In this document: piece after piece, positions 10,679-19,304 of the stretch
How the letters are laid out: each line of letters begins with the position of its first letter
Numbering within the stretch: position 1 is the first letter of the stretch
DNA from: Algoriphagus sp. NG3
GTDB lineage: Bacteria > Bacteroidota > Bacteroidia > Cytophagales > Cyclobacteriaceae
Assembly (NCBI RefSeq): GCF_034119865.1
Contig: NZ_CP139421.1
Location: forward strand, 3,286,001-3,350,000
DNA: 64,000 bases
Direction of reading: 5' to 3'
Notes under the pieces: model-generated
Seen by the model: only the letters and a program-made list of their open reading frames with translations
Databases searched by the model: none
Told to the model about the DNA's origin: nothing
Made by a program: the position numbers and the translations under genes

Positions 10679-11280
10679 ATGTTAAAAATTCTACTGCTTG
10701 CCTTCACACTGATTTCTCAAGTTGGCTTTGCGAAAGTCAACGAAGGAATAAATGATAGATCCTTGCTTTCAGCACCTTACTTCCAAAAATCAGAACACTT
10801 TTTCGAGTCGAATGAAGCTTTGGGAATTGTTGATCAAAAACTAGCTCAGGACAGCTCATTCAACTTCAACAAGCTCATTTTCCACTCCACCGCCTGCTAC
10901 GGTTCTTGTCCAGTCATTCATATGGAACTTTCAGCTGATAGATCCCTCAAATACTCTGGTGACTATTTTGAGGACGCTGCTTTCCAGGAGGTGGACTCTG
11001 CCGTTCGGGAAACTTTAGAGGGGAGCTTTCTGAAAGTGTCTATGCAGAACTAATAAACTTGCTTATTCAATCCAACATCGATGAATGGAGAAATGAAAAC
11101 CAAATCCTTTGCTGTGATGCCCCTATCAAAACCATAATAGTGTATCACAACGGGGAAAGAAAATATTACAAAGCGATGTTTGAAGCTACTGGGATGAAAG
11201 AGTTGATTTCTTATTTGTACGCTATCAACCAAAAAGTGGATTTAACAGGGGTTGAGGAGAAATTCTCTTTTGAGAGATGA
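10679..11280 (+). pseudogene. DUF6438-type secreted protein, split by a frameshift
   Basis: The first frame (10679-11053) gives a signal peptide (MLKILLLAFTLISQVGFA) and the first half of a DUF6438-like domain (LIFHSTACYGSCPVIHMEL, with the family's CyGxCP motif). It then runs into a stop. The second half (SESVYAELINLLIQ ... YHNGERKYYKAMFEA ... ISYLYAINQKVDL) continues in another frame to 11280. Inserting a single G in the GGGG run at 11020-11023 restores one continuous protein of about 200 residues (ETLEGELSESVYAEL). It is either a real inactivating deletion or a homopolymer sequencing error. Function of the family is unknown. Confidence 0.8.
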
Positions 11281-11353
11281 TCAATATAAAAAGGTTTCCT
11301 TTGTACATAGTTCAAAAATATTGACTTTATCCTTTTTCCCCTCACCCAAATTC

Positions 11354-12355
11354 ATGAATAGTTACAAGCAAATAGAAGCTGCAATTCACTCAGCCTCGAA
11401 CATCCTTATCACTGCCCACAAATCAGCCGATGGTGATTCTGTTGGTTCTTCCTTAGGCTTATATCACTTTATAGAAAAGCTCGGTAAGAAAGCTATTATT
11501 TGCCATCCAGATAAGGCACCTGATTTTTTAGATTTCCTTGATTTGTCTCCAATCACCACCATGGATAGTGATGCTGATAAAGTAGCGAATGCATTTATCG
11601 AAGCCGATCTGATCTTCTGTCTGGACTATAATTCCACTGATCGGATAGGAAAAGAGATGCAAGACCTGCTCGAAGCTGCCACATGCCCTAAAATCATGAT
11701 AGACCATCATCTCGATCCACAAGACTTTGCCTCTTTGATGATATCCGAAATCTCAGCATCATCTACCGCGGAGCTGATCGTAGAATTCATTGAGCGGTCC
11801 GGCAGTGGAGCATTGCTGGATGAAAAAATAGGCACACCATTATATTTGGGAATTCTTACGGACACTGGAAGTTTCCGGTTTAACTCTGTCAAACCACGAA
11901 CGCACGAAATCCTGGCCAAATTACTTTCTGCCGGCGTCAGACATCATCTGATCCATGAACTGCTAAATGACACCAATACGGCTAGTCGCCTTCGTCTGCA
12001 AGGATTTGCGATGTCAGAGAAAATGGAGATAACCCACCAAAGTACAGTAGCGTTGATCCCACTGACAAAAGAGGAATTGGAAAAATATAACTACCAAAAA
12101 GGTGACACGGATAGCTTAGCCAATCTTGCGCTTTCTATTAAAGGAATGAAAGTAGCCATTGTCCTTTCGGAAAGGGACGGTATCATAAAAATGTCCTTCC
12201 GCTCCAAAGGAAAAGAGAACCCAGTAAACGCATTAGCCGCTAACCATTTTGAGGGAGGAGGCCATGCAAATGCCGCTGGGGGAAAAAGTGGGGACACAAT
12301 GAAAGAAGCCTTAGAAAAAATCAAAGAGCTACTTTCGGAGTACTTTCCTAATTAA
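11354..12355 (+). CDS. DHH-family phosphoesterase (NrnA-like nanoRNase / PAP phosphatase)
   Basis: A 333-residue DHH/DHHA1 protein. The N-terminal DHH domain shows HKSADGDSVGSS, FCLDYN and IDHHLDP, which bind two Mn ions. The C-terminal DHHA1 domain ends with FEGGGHANAAGGK, the substrate-binding glycine/histidine loop. Family members degrade 2-5 nt RNA oligomers and dephosphorylate pAp. The frame is open from 11252, but the ATG at 11354 (MNSYKQIEAAIHSASNILITAHK) fits the family's start. It is monocistronic and ends before a strong bidirectional terminator. Confidence 0.9.
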   Translation: MNSYKQIEAAIHSASNILITAHKSADGDSVGSSLGLYHFIEKLGKKAIICHPDKAPDFLDFLDLSPITTMDSDADKVANAFIEADLIFCLDYNSTDRIGKEMQDLLEAATCPKIMIDHHLDPQDFASLMISEISASSTAELIVEFIERSGSGALLDEKIGTPLYLGILTDTGSFRFNSVKPRTHEILAKLLSAGVRHHLIHELLNDTNTASRLRLQGFAMSEKMEITHQSTVALIPLTKEELEKYNYQKGDTDSLANLALSIKGMKVAIVLSERDGIIKMSFRSKGKENPVNALAANHFEGGGHANAAGGKSGDTMKEALEKIKELLSEYFPN

Positions 12356-12416
12356 TGTAAGGGAGCACTACCGATGCATCACAGATGTTTTCTTTTTTCC
12401 CTTACTTACATATAAA

Positions 12417-12449
12417 AAAACGCCGTGTGAACAAATCACACGGCGTTTT
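12417..12449. terminator. Bidirectional intrinsic terminator
   Basis: A perfect 14-bp stem (AAAACGCCGTGTGA / TCACACGGCGTTTT) with a 5-nt ACAAA loop, with A-run and T-run on either side. It sits between the converging DHH phosphoesterase gene and the lipoprotein gene and can serve both. Confidence 0.92.
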
Positions 12450-12472
12450 ATAATTAATCTTATCTGTATGAA

Positions 12473-13273
12473 TTAATCCTTCAGTGTCACCGTTCTGCTT
12501 ACTTCGTTAAATCCGCCCGGTATCAATTTACCGGCTGAATCCAAAAGTTCCAGTTTGACAGTAACCTCACCTTTAGGAAGACCTTTGATGACATAAGGTG
12601 CCCATTCTGTAAGCATAAATTCATTGCCATTAATTGTAGCCCTTACTTTGTTCCCATCTTCTGAGAGGGTGGTGTTAAGCAAAAAGAAATCGAGCAGTAG
12701 ATTTTCAGTGTCTTTTCCGCTATACTCTCCTTTTGGGCGGCTATAGATCATAGTAGGGGTAGAAAGATCAACATTTTTGTCATCCCCAGCCGTACCTACG
12801 ACCATCTTCTTGGCGATAAAAGACTTCTCATTTTTCACAGACTCATGGTAAGACCTGCTTAGAAAAGCTACCAAATAATGGGTTCCCTCTGGCATCTCAC
12901 GCTTAAACTCACTTTCATAATGTGCTGAGTAAGGCATGTTATCCAAGATAAAATGGATGTGCTGTCCATCGCCAGAATTGGCAAGGTTAGCCGCCATTCC
13001 ATTTTTCTCAGTTTGGGCACCAAGCTCATAATCCCCTACGTCAAATTTAAAATCAACCTCACCTGCTTTTGATAGAGTGGTGCTGGAAGGGCTTTTTAAA
13101 GTCAAAGAAGAAGTCGAATAACCTGGTGAATCAGTAAATTTCTCAATTGAGATTTCCGCAGGTGCAGCTATTTCTGTTTCCTCTACTGTTACTTCATTTT
13201 CTGCTTTTTTTGGCTGGCAACTTATTGCAATTAACAAAGCCACTGCAGATGTTCCCCATATTTTTGCATTCAT
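12473..13273 (-). CDS. Secreted lipoprotein, DUF4399-like region (often named phosphopeptide-binding protein)
   Basis: 266 residues with a lipoprotein signal (VALLIAISC, Cys at 19). The body has a GQHIHFILDN...YSAHYESEF stretch resembling the HHHL/DUF4399 type fold, followed by SRSYHESVKN, YSRPKGEYSGKDTENLLLDF and NGNEFMLTEWAPY. These phrases recur in Cytophagales lipoproteins that annotation pipelines call phosphopeptide-binding proteins; that name is not proof of function. It is likely a periplasmic or outer-membrane-anchored protein. Convergent with the DHH gene, sharing its terminator. Confidence 0.65.
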   Translation of the reverse strand: MNAKIWGTSAVALLIAISCQPKKAENEVTVEETEIAAPAEISIEKFTDSPGYSTSSLTLKSPSSTTLSKAGEVDFKFDVGDYELGAQTEKNGMAANLANSGDGQHIHFILDNMPYSAHYESEFKREMPEGTHYLVAFLSRSYHESVKNEKSFIAKKMVVGTAGDDKNVDLSTPTMIYSRPKGEYSGKDTENLLLDFFLLNTTLSEDGNKVRATINGNEFMLTEWAPYVIKGLPKGEVTVKLELLDSAGKLIPGGFNEVSRTVTLKD

Positions 13274-13505
13274 AATTTTCAGTGTTTAGATGTTTATGAT
13301 ATTCTATACAATAATTCAAATGTTATTCCATCGTCAAGGAGAATAAATTTTATACCCAAAGCTACCTAACTTGACATAGAAATCACATTTTTCAGCTCTT
13401 CATTTCTTTGCAAAATCCCAGAAACAAACGAATCATGCTGCCTACTCCCTATATTTTACACCATATGAAAAAAAAGTGACCACTGGCTTTGAATCTGTGA
13501 TCATA

Positions 13506-13796
13506 CTATGGTAAGATAGAATTGCCCGTCCACAGGTACATTTTCAACGTGGCCAAAAAGCACCCATTTGCCCTAACCCGGGGAATAAAATCCCCATCAA
13601 TCATTATATATTTGATCATTTCCATCACTTCTTTTATTTCAACTTCAGAATCTATTTCCGGTATTGGTTTCTTCTGAGCAGAATGCATAATCAACCTAAA
13701 CTGTTTTTCAAATGAAAGCTGTAATACGGCGATCATACGATGGATCGATCTCCTGATGCCGCATAAAATAAAGGACTCTGGAAATTTTATTGACAT
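13506..13796 (-). CDS. Small hypothetical ORF after the WYL regulator
   Basis: A 96-codon frame whose ATG overlaps the stop of the upstream WYL regulator gene by 10 bp. The later part (about residues 48-96: IDSEVEIKEVMEMIKYIMIDGDF...) looks protein-like, but there is no recognised domain. It could be translationally coupled to the regulator, a gene remnant or a chance frame. An alternative internal start at about 13736 (MIAVLQLSFEKQF) exists. Confidence 0.25.
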   Translation of the reverse strand: MSIKFPESFILCGIRRSIHRMIAVLQLSFEKQFRLIMHSAQKKPIPEIDSEVEIKEVMEMIKYIMIDGDFIPRVRANGCFLATLKMYLWTGNSILP

Positions 13797-14785
13797 AGCC
13801 CTTCTTTATCAGATTGGACTTTGGCAAGTCGTCCTGTATGCTGCATCTGCCTGATTTCCTCCAGCAATTGATCCAACCTATCCCTGATTTCAGATGGTTC
13901 TTTGACTTTGGCCACATCCCCCATGGATATTATCCACCGGACAAATCCTTCTATTGAGGAATTCATAAATGTCATAAAAGTTTTCCCTTCCCGCCGTTCC
14001 TCAGACACGAACCCATGATTGTATTTTGAATTGGAAAAGTACTTTATAGAACTATCGGGAATCTCCAGAAGTATCTGATATAACTTTTGCTCGCTGGCCA
14101 CCCTGTCCAAGTAGGCTTGAAGAGACGGATGTTTTGAAGTGGAATATGAGCTTTCAGTTACCTGCAATTTGCTGAAGCGATCCAGCCGAAACGTACGGTA
14201 ATCATTTCTCAAAAGACAAAATGCCAATAAATACCATTGTTCAAAGGAATGAAACAGCCCCAAAGGCTCCAGTTTCCTCTCTGATCTTCGCTCTGGATCA
14301 AAAGTCATATATCCCGCATGCAGGATTTTTTTTTCCGAAATAGCCTGAAGGATTACCTGAAAAGCCTTATTGGCTCTGTTTTGACCTTGGACAGGGCCGG
14401 ATTTTATAACTTTGATGGTATCCTGCACTTCCACCAATAACTCCTTCTCAGTAGATTTTAACACCGCTTTGATTTTGATCAGAGCTTCCTTGAAAAACCT
14501 GCTGCTATGTTCATCCATGTTTTTTTCTACCAATTTCTCCGCTACCAACATAGCCAGAGCTTCTTCCCTGCTGAACATGATAGGGGGCAGTCTATAGCCC
14601 TCCACCAGTGAATACCCATGCCCTGCCTCACCGATGATAGGCACACCTGATTCTTCCAGAGACCTTACATCCCGATAGATAGTACGCAAACTGACATTAA
14701 ATCGCTCCGCAAGTTCGGCAGCACGGATAGTCCGCTTCGATTGAAGATGTGTGAGGATAGCTGTAAGCCGATCTATTCTGTTCAT
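13787..14785 (-). CDS. YafY-family transcriptional regulator (HTH_11 + WYL)
   Basis: 332 residues. The N-terminal winged helix (residues 1-60: MNRIDRLTAILTHLQSKRTI...LAERFNVSLRTIYRDVRSLEESGVPI) binds DNA. A linker follows, then the WYL domain (about 135-220), here with EQWYLLAFCLLRNDYRTFRLDRFSKL, which senses ligands or nucleic acid. The divergent gene 140 bp away is a DinB-family protein, a frequent partner of YafY regulators, so this protein probably controls it and itself from the shared intergenic region. Confidence 0.9.
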   Translation of the reverse strand: MNRIDRLTAILTHLQSKRTIRAAELAERFNVSLRTIYRDVRSLEESGVPIIGEAGHGYSLVEGYRLPPIMFSREEALAMLVAEKLVEKNMDEHSSRFFKEALIKIKAVLKSTEKELLVEVQDTIKVIKSGPVQGQNRANKAFQVILQAISEKKILHAGYMTFDPERRSERKLEPLGLFHSFEQWYLLAFCLLRNDYRTFRLDRFSKLQVTESSYSTSKHPSLQAYLDRVASEQKLYQILLEIPDSSIKYFSNSKYNHGFVSEERREGKTFMTFMNSSIEGFVRWIISMGDVAKVKEPSEIRDRLDQLLEEIRQMQHTGRLAKVQSDKEGLCQ

Positions 14786-14861
14786 GGATATTCTTGTGCG
14801 GTTGCTTAAAAGTAAAGAAACTTGAAAAAAACAGGAAAATTTTTCAAAACAGAAAATCCTA

Positions 14862-14878
14862 CTGACATAGGGCTGACA
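14862..14878. promoter_or_regulatory. Candidate operator for the WYL/DinB divergent pair
   Basis: A direct repeat CTGACA at 14862-14867 and 14873-14878, spaced exactly 11 bp (one helical turn), lies 47 bp before the DinB start in the divergent intergenic region. That it is a regulator site is inference from position and spacing only. Confidence 0.35.
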
Positions 14879-14924
14879 CTATTCGATTGTTTATTTGAAT
14901 ATTCTTAATCAAAACACCGTAACA

Positions 14925-15416
14925 ATGGAAACTACGAAAACAACAACAGCAGCAATCATCAACAAAGACCAACTATTGACCCACTGGCTGGGACACCGTA
15001 AGCTTACACGTAAAGTGCTGGAAGCTTATCCAGAAAAAGAATTATTTGAATTCAGTATAGGAGGGATGAGACCCTTTGCCAATCTGATCAAAGAAATGCT
15101 GGCAATGGCAGCTCCTACAGCCCAGGGACTGGCTACAGATGAATGGGAGGCTTTTGATGAGGAAAAAAAAGAACTGACGACGAAATCGGCACTTTTGGCA
15201 AGCTGGGATGAATCCACTGACACAATAAAGCATTTTTGGGAAACCATTCCTATGGAGAGATTTCAGCAACAGATTGTTGCCTTTGGGCAATATGAGGGAA
15301 CGGGATACAGCACTCTGTTTTATATCATTGACAATGAGGTGCATCACCGTGGCCAAGGGTATGTGTATCTGCGGGCATTAGGAATCACACCCCCTAATTT
15401 CTGGGAACAATACTGA
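14925..15416 (+). CDS. DinB family protein
   Basis: 163 residues from the ATG at 14925 (METTKTTTAAIINKDQLLTHWLGHR); an upstream ATG at 14895 would add ten residues. It is a four-helix-bundle DinB/YfiT protein: His residues in LLTHWLGHR and in NEVHHRGQGYVYLRALG match the metal-binding histidines. The middle metal ligand usually found near the second helix is not clear here (EMLAMAAPTAQG). DinB family members are thiol- or metal-dependent transferases, or unknown. Divergent from a YafY regulator, suggesting induction through it. Confidence 0.85.
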   Translation: METTKTTTAAIINKDQLLTHWLGHRKLTRKVLEAYPEKELFEFSIGGMRPFANLIKEMLAMAAPTAQGLATDEWEAFDEEKKELTTKSALLASWDESTDTIKHFWETIPMERFQQQIVAFGQYEGTGYSTLFYIIDNEVHHRGQGYVYLRALGITPPNFWEQY

Positions 15417-15444
15417 TCCTATCCCATCTCAAGACAAAAACAAG

Positions 15445-15471
15445 TGGCCTGTAAGTACGCAGGCCATTTTC
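15445..15471 (+). terminator. Intrinsic terminator after the DinB gene
   Basis: Stem TGGCCTG / CAGGCCA with an 8-nt loop, followed by TTTTCTATTT, 28 bp after the DinB stop codon. Confidence 0.75.
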
Positions 15472-15595
15472 TATTTACTTGAAGGTCAAATTTCAGCTAC
15501 AGTCAAAAACAGGAAAGAATTTTTCAATCTATTTGTAGCGAAATAACCCTATCATGCGTCATGGTATCGTATAAAAACTAAACCAACGATCACTT

Positions 15596-16321
15596 ATGAT
15601 GAGTTTAAAATCATTTGCAAAGAAAAACTTTAAATCACTTGCTGCTGTAGCACTATTGACCGGAACCCTTGGACTGACAAGCTGTCTGGACAATGACAAT
15701 GACCCTATCGAATACCCCCCTGCAGGTTATATTTCCATCTACAACGGGGCTCCTGACAATAATGGGGTGATCATATTTGCTGACCAAAACCAAGTAAACA
15801 ATTCTCCGCTGAAGTACTCTGAGGCTTTAGCCTACAAAAACTTTTATCCGGGAGACAGACTGTTTAAATTTTCTGAACCAAACTCCCTTACCTCACTTTA
15901 CGAAGAGGAATATGAGATAAAAGTAGATTCAGTCTATTCCCTGTTTATGGTAGAAGAGGCTGGCGAAATTGACGCATTTCTCGTAAAAGACAATTGGTCA
16001 GAGCCGTCTTCTAATAAAGCACAGATCAGATTAGTCAATCTTTCCCCTGACGCAGGAAATGTGTCTCTGTTAATAGACGATAGCGAAACTCCCCTATTCG
16101 ATGGTATTGTATTCAAGAATATCTCTGATTTCGAAAGTATAGATACCAAAAAAGTAAAAATGACTTTAGTATCCAGTTCAGGAGAGCCCCTCGCTACTGC
16201 CACAAACGTAGATCTACAAGGCAACAGAGTTTATACCCTCATCGTGAGAGGTTTTGTGGAAACAGCAGAAAACCCCAAAAAACTTGACCTACAATTACTG
16301 ACCAACTATATAGAATTCTAA
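15596..16321 (+). CDS. DUF4397-domain lipoprotein
   Basis: 241 residues with a lipoprotein signal (LLTGTLGLTSC, Cys about residue 30). The mature part is a DUF4397-type beta domain: AGYISIYNGAPDNNGVIIF near the N-terminus and AQIRLVNLSPDAGNVSLLID near residue 145, ending with YTLIVRGFVE. DUF4397 proteins are surface or periplasmic proteins of unknown role. Two adjacent ATGs (15596, 15599) could start it. Monocistronic; an intrinsic terminator lies about 160 bp downstream. Confidence 0.82.
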   Translation: MMSLKSFAKKNFKSLAAVALLTGTLGLTSCLDNDNDPIEYPPAGYISIYNGAPDNNGVIIFADQNQVNNSPLKYSEALAYKNFYPGDRLFKFSEPNSLTSLYEEEYEIKVDSVYSLFMVEEAGEIDAFLVKDNWSEPSSNKAQIRLVNLSPDAGNVSLLIDDSETPLFDGIVFKNISDFESIDTKKVKMTLVSSSGEPLATATNVDLQGNRVYTLIVRGFVETAENPKKLDLQLLTNYIEF

Positions 16322-16484
16322 AACCAGCAATCCATAGCTATATTTTAGAAGTGAATTTTAACAGAAGAGTTCAAGAAAAGAGGGATAGTTAGTCCCAAAT
16401 GTTGAAGTTGCTATGCATATGATGTGGTTGGGCTAATCTCTTTCAACTCAGATCCTCTGTTAAGTGTCACACTACCACAAGCTG

Positions 16485-16520
16485 AAAATCCCGAATCTAT
16501 TAAGATCGGGATTTTTTTTT
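16485..16520 (+). terminator. Intrinsic terminator in the 16322-16696 gap
   Basis: Stem AAAATCCCGA / TCGGGATTTT with an 11-nt loop and a run of T. The rest of the 375-bp stretch between the DUF4397 and VOC genes shows no gene or RNA that could be recognised. Confidence 0.85.
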
Positions 16521-16696
16521 GGTTTCCATCTTCAGGAGCTCTCATGGAGAGAAATGCTTTCTATAATTATGTAGTCAGATGATTTGACAGAAGAGGTATA
16601 TCACCTACAAATCACTCTATTTCGACAGGATAGCTTCCTTGCTAGCCAACAAATGCCTGAGCCAACCGTGAATGACCTCCGCTTATTAACCTCTAC

Positions 16697-17077
16697 TTAA
16701 ACTTCTTCCAGCACGGACAAAATATTCCCTGCAGGATCCTTAAACCAAGCAATCAATGGGCCACCACCATTTCGGCAAATCCCCTTTTCGTCTGTTTTAA
16801 TAGGATCTTCGTACTGCTCAAACTTCACCCCTTTTGATATCAACTCATCGACTGTCTGATCTATATCCTCTACAGGGAAATTCAGTATGGTAAATGTGGC
16901 AGGCACATGATCAGGTTTCGGATAAATTATCACATCCGCACCTCCATCCGGATGTATTGATAAGAACCCCATCTCATCTTCTTCCACACCCAATTCAAGT
17001 ATTTCATGATAAAAGATCTTGGCTTTTGAGAGGTCGTCCACAGAGTAGCTGCTGAATGCTTTGGATTTTAGGAGCAT
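16697..17077 (-). CDS. VOC family (glyoxalase/bleomycin-resistance fold) protein
   Basis: 126 residues forming one VOC module with two beta-alpha-beta-beta-beta repeats: [20 protein letters not shown] at the N-terminus and [15 protein letters not shown] at the C-terminus, the usual ends of this fold. Metal-binding residues cannot be assigned with certainty. Related small proteins are glyoxalase-like or resistance proteins of unknown substrate. No operon partner; the next gene upstream is divergent. Confidence 0.82.
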   Translation of the reverse strand: MLLKSKAFSSYSVDDLSKAKIFYHEILELGVEEDEMGFLSIHPDGGADVIIYPKPDHVPATFTILNFPVEDIDQTVDELISKGVKFEQYEDPIKTDEKGICRNGGGPLIAWFKDPAGNILSVLEEV

Positions 17078-17303
17078 GGAAAAGGAAGTTTATATGTTCA
17101 AAATCAAATCGATACAAGCAAAATTTCGTAAGAATTTCTCATTCTTCCCAACTCGAGGGCTGGACATTGTAGAAATGCACTTTTTTTAGCGAAAACTTCT
17201 GCATTTAAGTGAAAAAGTACTCCAGCAGAGATAAATTATTGTATAACTATTAAACTCGTTCCATATTTTTCAATTCTGGTCAGGCTATAAAATCAGAAAA
17301 CTA

Positions 17304-17347
17304 TTGCGTAGTCAAATAGCTACACATATATTTGTAGTCAAATGGCT
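17304..17347 (+). promoter_or_regulatory. Promoter and candidate ArsR operator of the 17390-19210 operon
   Basis: A Bacteroidota-type promoter is readable: TTG (17304-17306), 20-bp spacer, TATATTTG (17327-17334, fits TAnnTTTG). Two direct copies of GTAGTCAAATRGCT (17308-17321 and 17334-17347), 26 bp apart, overlap the spacer and the start region, so a bound ArsR protein would block RNA polymerase. The autoregulator role is inference. Confidence 0.7.
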
Positions 17348-17389
17348 TCAAATAGTTTTGGAGTAAACATTTAGAATCTGTTAAAATCT

Positions 17390-17713
17390 ATGAATTTAAG
17401 ACGCGACGTATTTCAGGCTATCGCCGACCCTACACGTAGGGCAATTCTTTTATTGCTCGCTTCCCAGTCAATGTCAGCTGGGATAATAGCTTCCAATTTT
17501 GACAGCGCAAGACCGACAGTATCGAAACATCTGCAGATTTTGACTGAATGCGAATTGCTCAAACAAGAACAGCACGGCAGAGAAATGTACTACCATCTTA
17601 ATGCTGATAAAATGAAGGAAATAGCTGATTTCCTTGAGCCATTCAGGCAATTCTGGGATCAAAAATTCAATAAACTAGAACAGGTAATGAAAGCCTATAA
17701 CGCAAAAAAATAA
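17390..17713 (+). CDS. ArsR-family transcriptional regulator
   Basis: 107 residues with one winged helix-turn-helix: [25 protein letters not shown], then recognition region [35 protein letters not shown]. The start of typical metal-sensing members (CxC in helix 3) is absent; this is the subclass that travels with AHSA1/SRPBCC proteins. It is the first gene of a four-gene operon (gaps 4, 6 and 2 bp) and is likely an autorepressor of it, given the direct repeats over its promoter. Confidence 0.92.
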   Translation: MNLRRDVFQAIADPTRRAILLLLASQSMSAGIIASNFDSARPTVSKHLQILTECELLKQEQHGREMYYHLNADKMKEIADFLEPFRQFWDQKFNKLEQVMKAYNAKK

Positions 17714-17717
17714 AGGG

Positions 17718-18185
17718 ATGGAAAACAAAACAAAGGTAACCGCTGAAGACAATAAACAGGTAATTCTCATTTTCAGGCACTTTGACCTGCCAGTAAATTT
17801 ACTATACAAGGCTTACACAGAGGCCGAATTAGTAGAGCAATGGATGGGCAACAAGGTGCTGAAATTGGATAATAAGAGTCACGGGAGCTATTTGTTTGAG
17901 ACTAAGGATGCACAGGGAAATGTATTGTTCCGGGCCAATGGAACCATTCATAAAGTAGTCGAAAACCAAACAATCATAAGGACTTTTGAAATGGAGAACA
18001 GCCCGTTTCCTGTCCAACTTGAATACCTTGACTTTGAGCCAATCGACGAGGACACTAGCAAACTAGCGATTAAAATTGTATTTAAATCCATAGAAGATAG
18101 AGACAATATGCTCAGGCTCCCATTTGCCCAAGGCATCAATATGGCTCATAACAAACTCCAAAAATTCATCAATACCTTAAAATAG
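17718..18185 (+). CDS. SRPBCC / AHSA1-domain protein
   Basis: 155 residues of the START-like AHSA1 fold: FRHFDLPVNLLYKAYTEAELVEQWMG at the N-terminus, the classic opening of the family, and a C-terminal helix (FAQGINMAHNKLQKFINTL). The fold has a hydrophobic pocket for lipids or aromatic ligands; no enzyme activity can be assigned. It starts 4 bp after the ArsR gene, a very common pairing, so expression is coupled to that regulator. Confidence 0.88.
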   Translation: MENKTKVTAEDNKQVILIFRHFDLPVNLLYKAYTEAELVEQWMGNKVLKLDNKSHGSYLFETKDAQGNVLFRANGTIHKVVENQTIIRTFEMENSPFPVQLEYLDFEPIDEDTSKLAIKIVFKSIEDRDNMLRLPFAQGINMAHNKLQKFINTLK

Positions 18186-18191
18186 CACTTA

Positions 18192-18569
18192 ATGAAAAAG
18201 AGCCACAAAATCACTTATTGGATTGCCACAATATGGCTAAGTCTGGGAATGGTATCAACTGGCATAGTACAACTTATACAAATGGAGGAAGAAGTCGAAA
18301 AGATGGGTACTTTGGGTTATCCGTCTTATTTCCTGAGCATCATAGGAATCTGGAAACTCCTTGGAGTCATTGCAATTTTGGTTCCTAAATCCCCATTGGT
18401 CAAGGAGTGGGCTTATGCGGGATTTTTCTTCCTGATGTCCGGTGCCATTTTCACCCATTTGGCAGTGAAAGATGAAGCTGTTGCTTATTTTGGCCCAGGT
18501 CTATTACTCCTATTGACCGTGCTTTCTTGGTATTTCCGTCCAGCTGACCGTAGAATAACACCTGACTGA
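18192..18569 (+). CDS. DoxX-family membrane protein
   Basis: 125 residues, four predicted transmembrane helices, with the DoxX-like pattern GTLGYPSYFLSIIGIWKLLGVIAIL and a C-terminal FFLMSGAIFTHLAVKDE. It is a small integral membrane protein of uncertain function, third gene in the ArsR operon. DoxX, AHSA1 and ArsR genes often occur together in Bacteroidota. Confidence 0.85.
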   Translation: MKKSHKITYWIATIWLSLGMVSTGIVQLIQMEEEVEKMGTLGYPSYFLSIIGIWKLLGVIAILVPKSPLVKEWAYAGFFFLMSGAIFTHLAVKDEAVAYFGPGLLLLLTVLSWYFRPADRRITPD

Positions 18570-18571
18570 TT

Positions 18572-19210
18572 ATGAAAATGACGCTTAATCCAAAAGTAGA
18601 CAAGTACTTGATTGACGGGTGTATGCGCTGTAAATATGGCGGCACTCCACAATGTAAAGTCAATAACTGGAAAGAAGAACTGGAACTCCTAAGACAACTT
18701 GTGCTGGAGACCGGACTAACGGAAGAATTAAAGTGGGGAGTCCCTGTCTATACCCATAAAGGAAAAAATATCCTTACAGTAGCAGCGTTGAAGGGTTCCG
18801 CCAACGTCGGCTTTTTCAAAGGAGCACTCTTAACTGATAAACGTAAAATCCTTCAACAACAGGGAAATCTACAATCCGACAGAATTGTGAGATTTACTGA
18901 CACTACCGAGATCCAGAGGTTAAAGAATATTTTGCAGGAATACGTGTTGGAAGCTATACAGATAGAAGTAAGCGGAAAGAAAGTAGTATTCAAAAGGAAC
19001 CCTGAACCCATCCCAGAAGAACTTCTGCAGGCATTTGAAGATGATCCTGCATTCCAACAAGCTTTCTACGCTTTGACCCCAGGAAAACAAAGGGGCTATA
19101 TCATTTATTTTTCACAGCCAAAACAAGCCCTAACAAGGACAGGGAGAATTGAGAAATTTAAAGAGCAGATTTTTAGCGGATCTGGACTTCACGATAAGTA
19201 TGGAAAGTAA
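18572..19210 (+). CDS. DUF1801 / YdeI-OmpD-associated family protein
   Basis: 212 residues. The middle part (about 30-130: LRQLVLETGLTEELKWGVPVYTHKGKNIL ... VGFFKGALL) is a DUF1801 domain. The C-terminal part (EPIPEELLQAFEDDPAFQQAFYALTPGKQRGYIIYFSQPKQALTRTGRIEKF) is the YdeI/OmdA-type helical tail. An N-terminal CMRCKYGGTPQC stretch with three cysteines is noteworthy and might bind metal. Last gene of the ArsR operon, 2 bp after DoxX. A weak hairpin (GAAGCA/TGCTTC then a T-run) about 10 bp after the stop may end transcription. Confidence 0.8.
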   Translation: MKMTLNPKVDKYLIDGCMRCKYGGTPQCKVNNWKEELELLRQLVLETGLTEELKWGVPVYTHKGKNILTVAALKGSANVGFFKGALLTDKRKILQQQGNLQSDRIVRFTDTTEIQRLKNILQEYVLEAIQIEVSGKKVVFKRNPEPIPEELLQAFEDDPAFQQAFYALTPGKQRGYIIYFSQPKQALTRTGRIEKFKEQIFSGSGLHDKYGK

Positions 19211-19304
19211 AGGGTAAGAAGCACTCGCCAGACTGCTTCAATCTTTTTTCATAAATTGACTTTTATTGATCGCTTCTCTACTGCTCTTTATTTTCTAGTT
19301 AATA

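Noticed and set aside
16570..16700. Stop-free plus-strand phrase before the VOC gene end
   Set aside because: No start codon and no similarity recognised; most likely chance.
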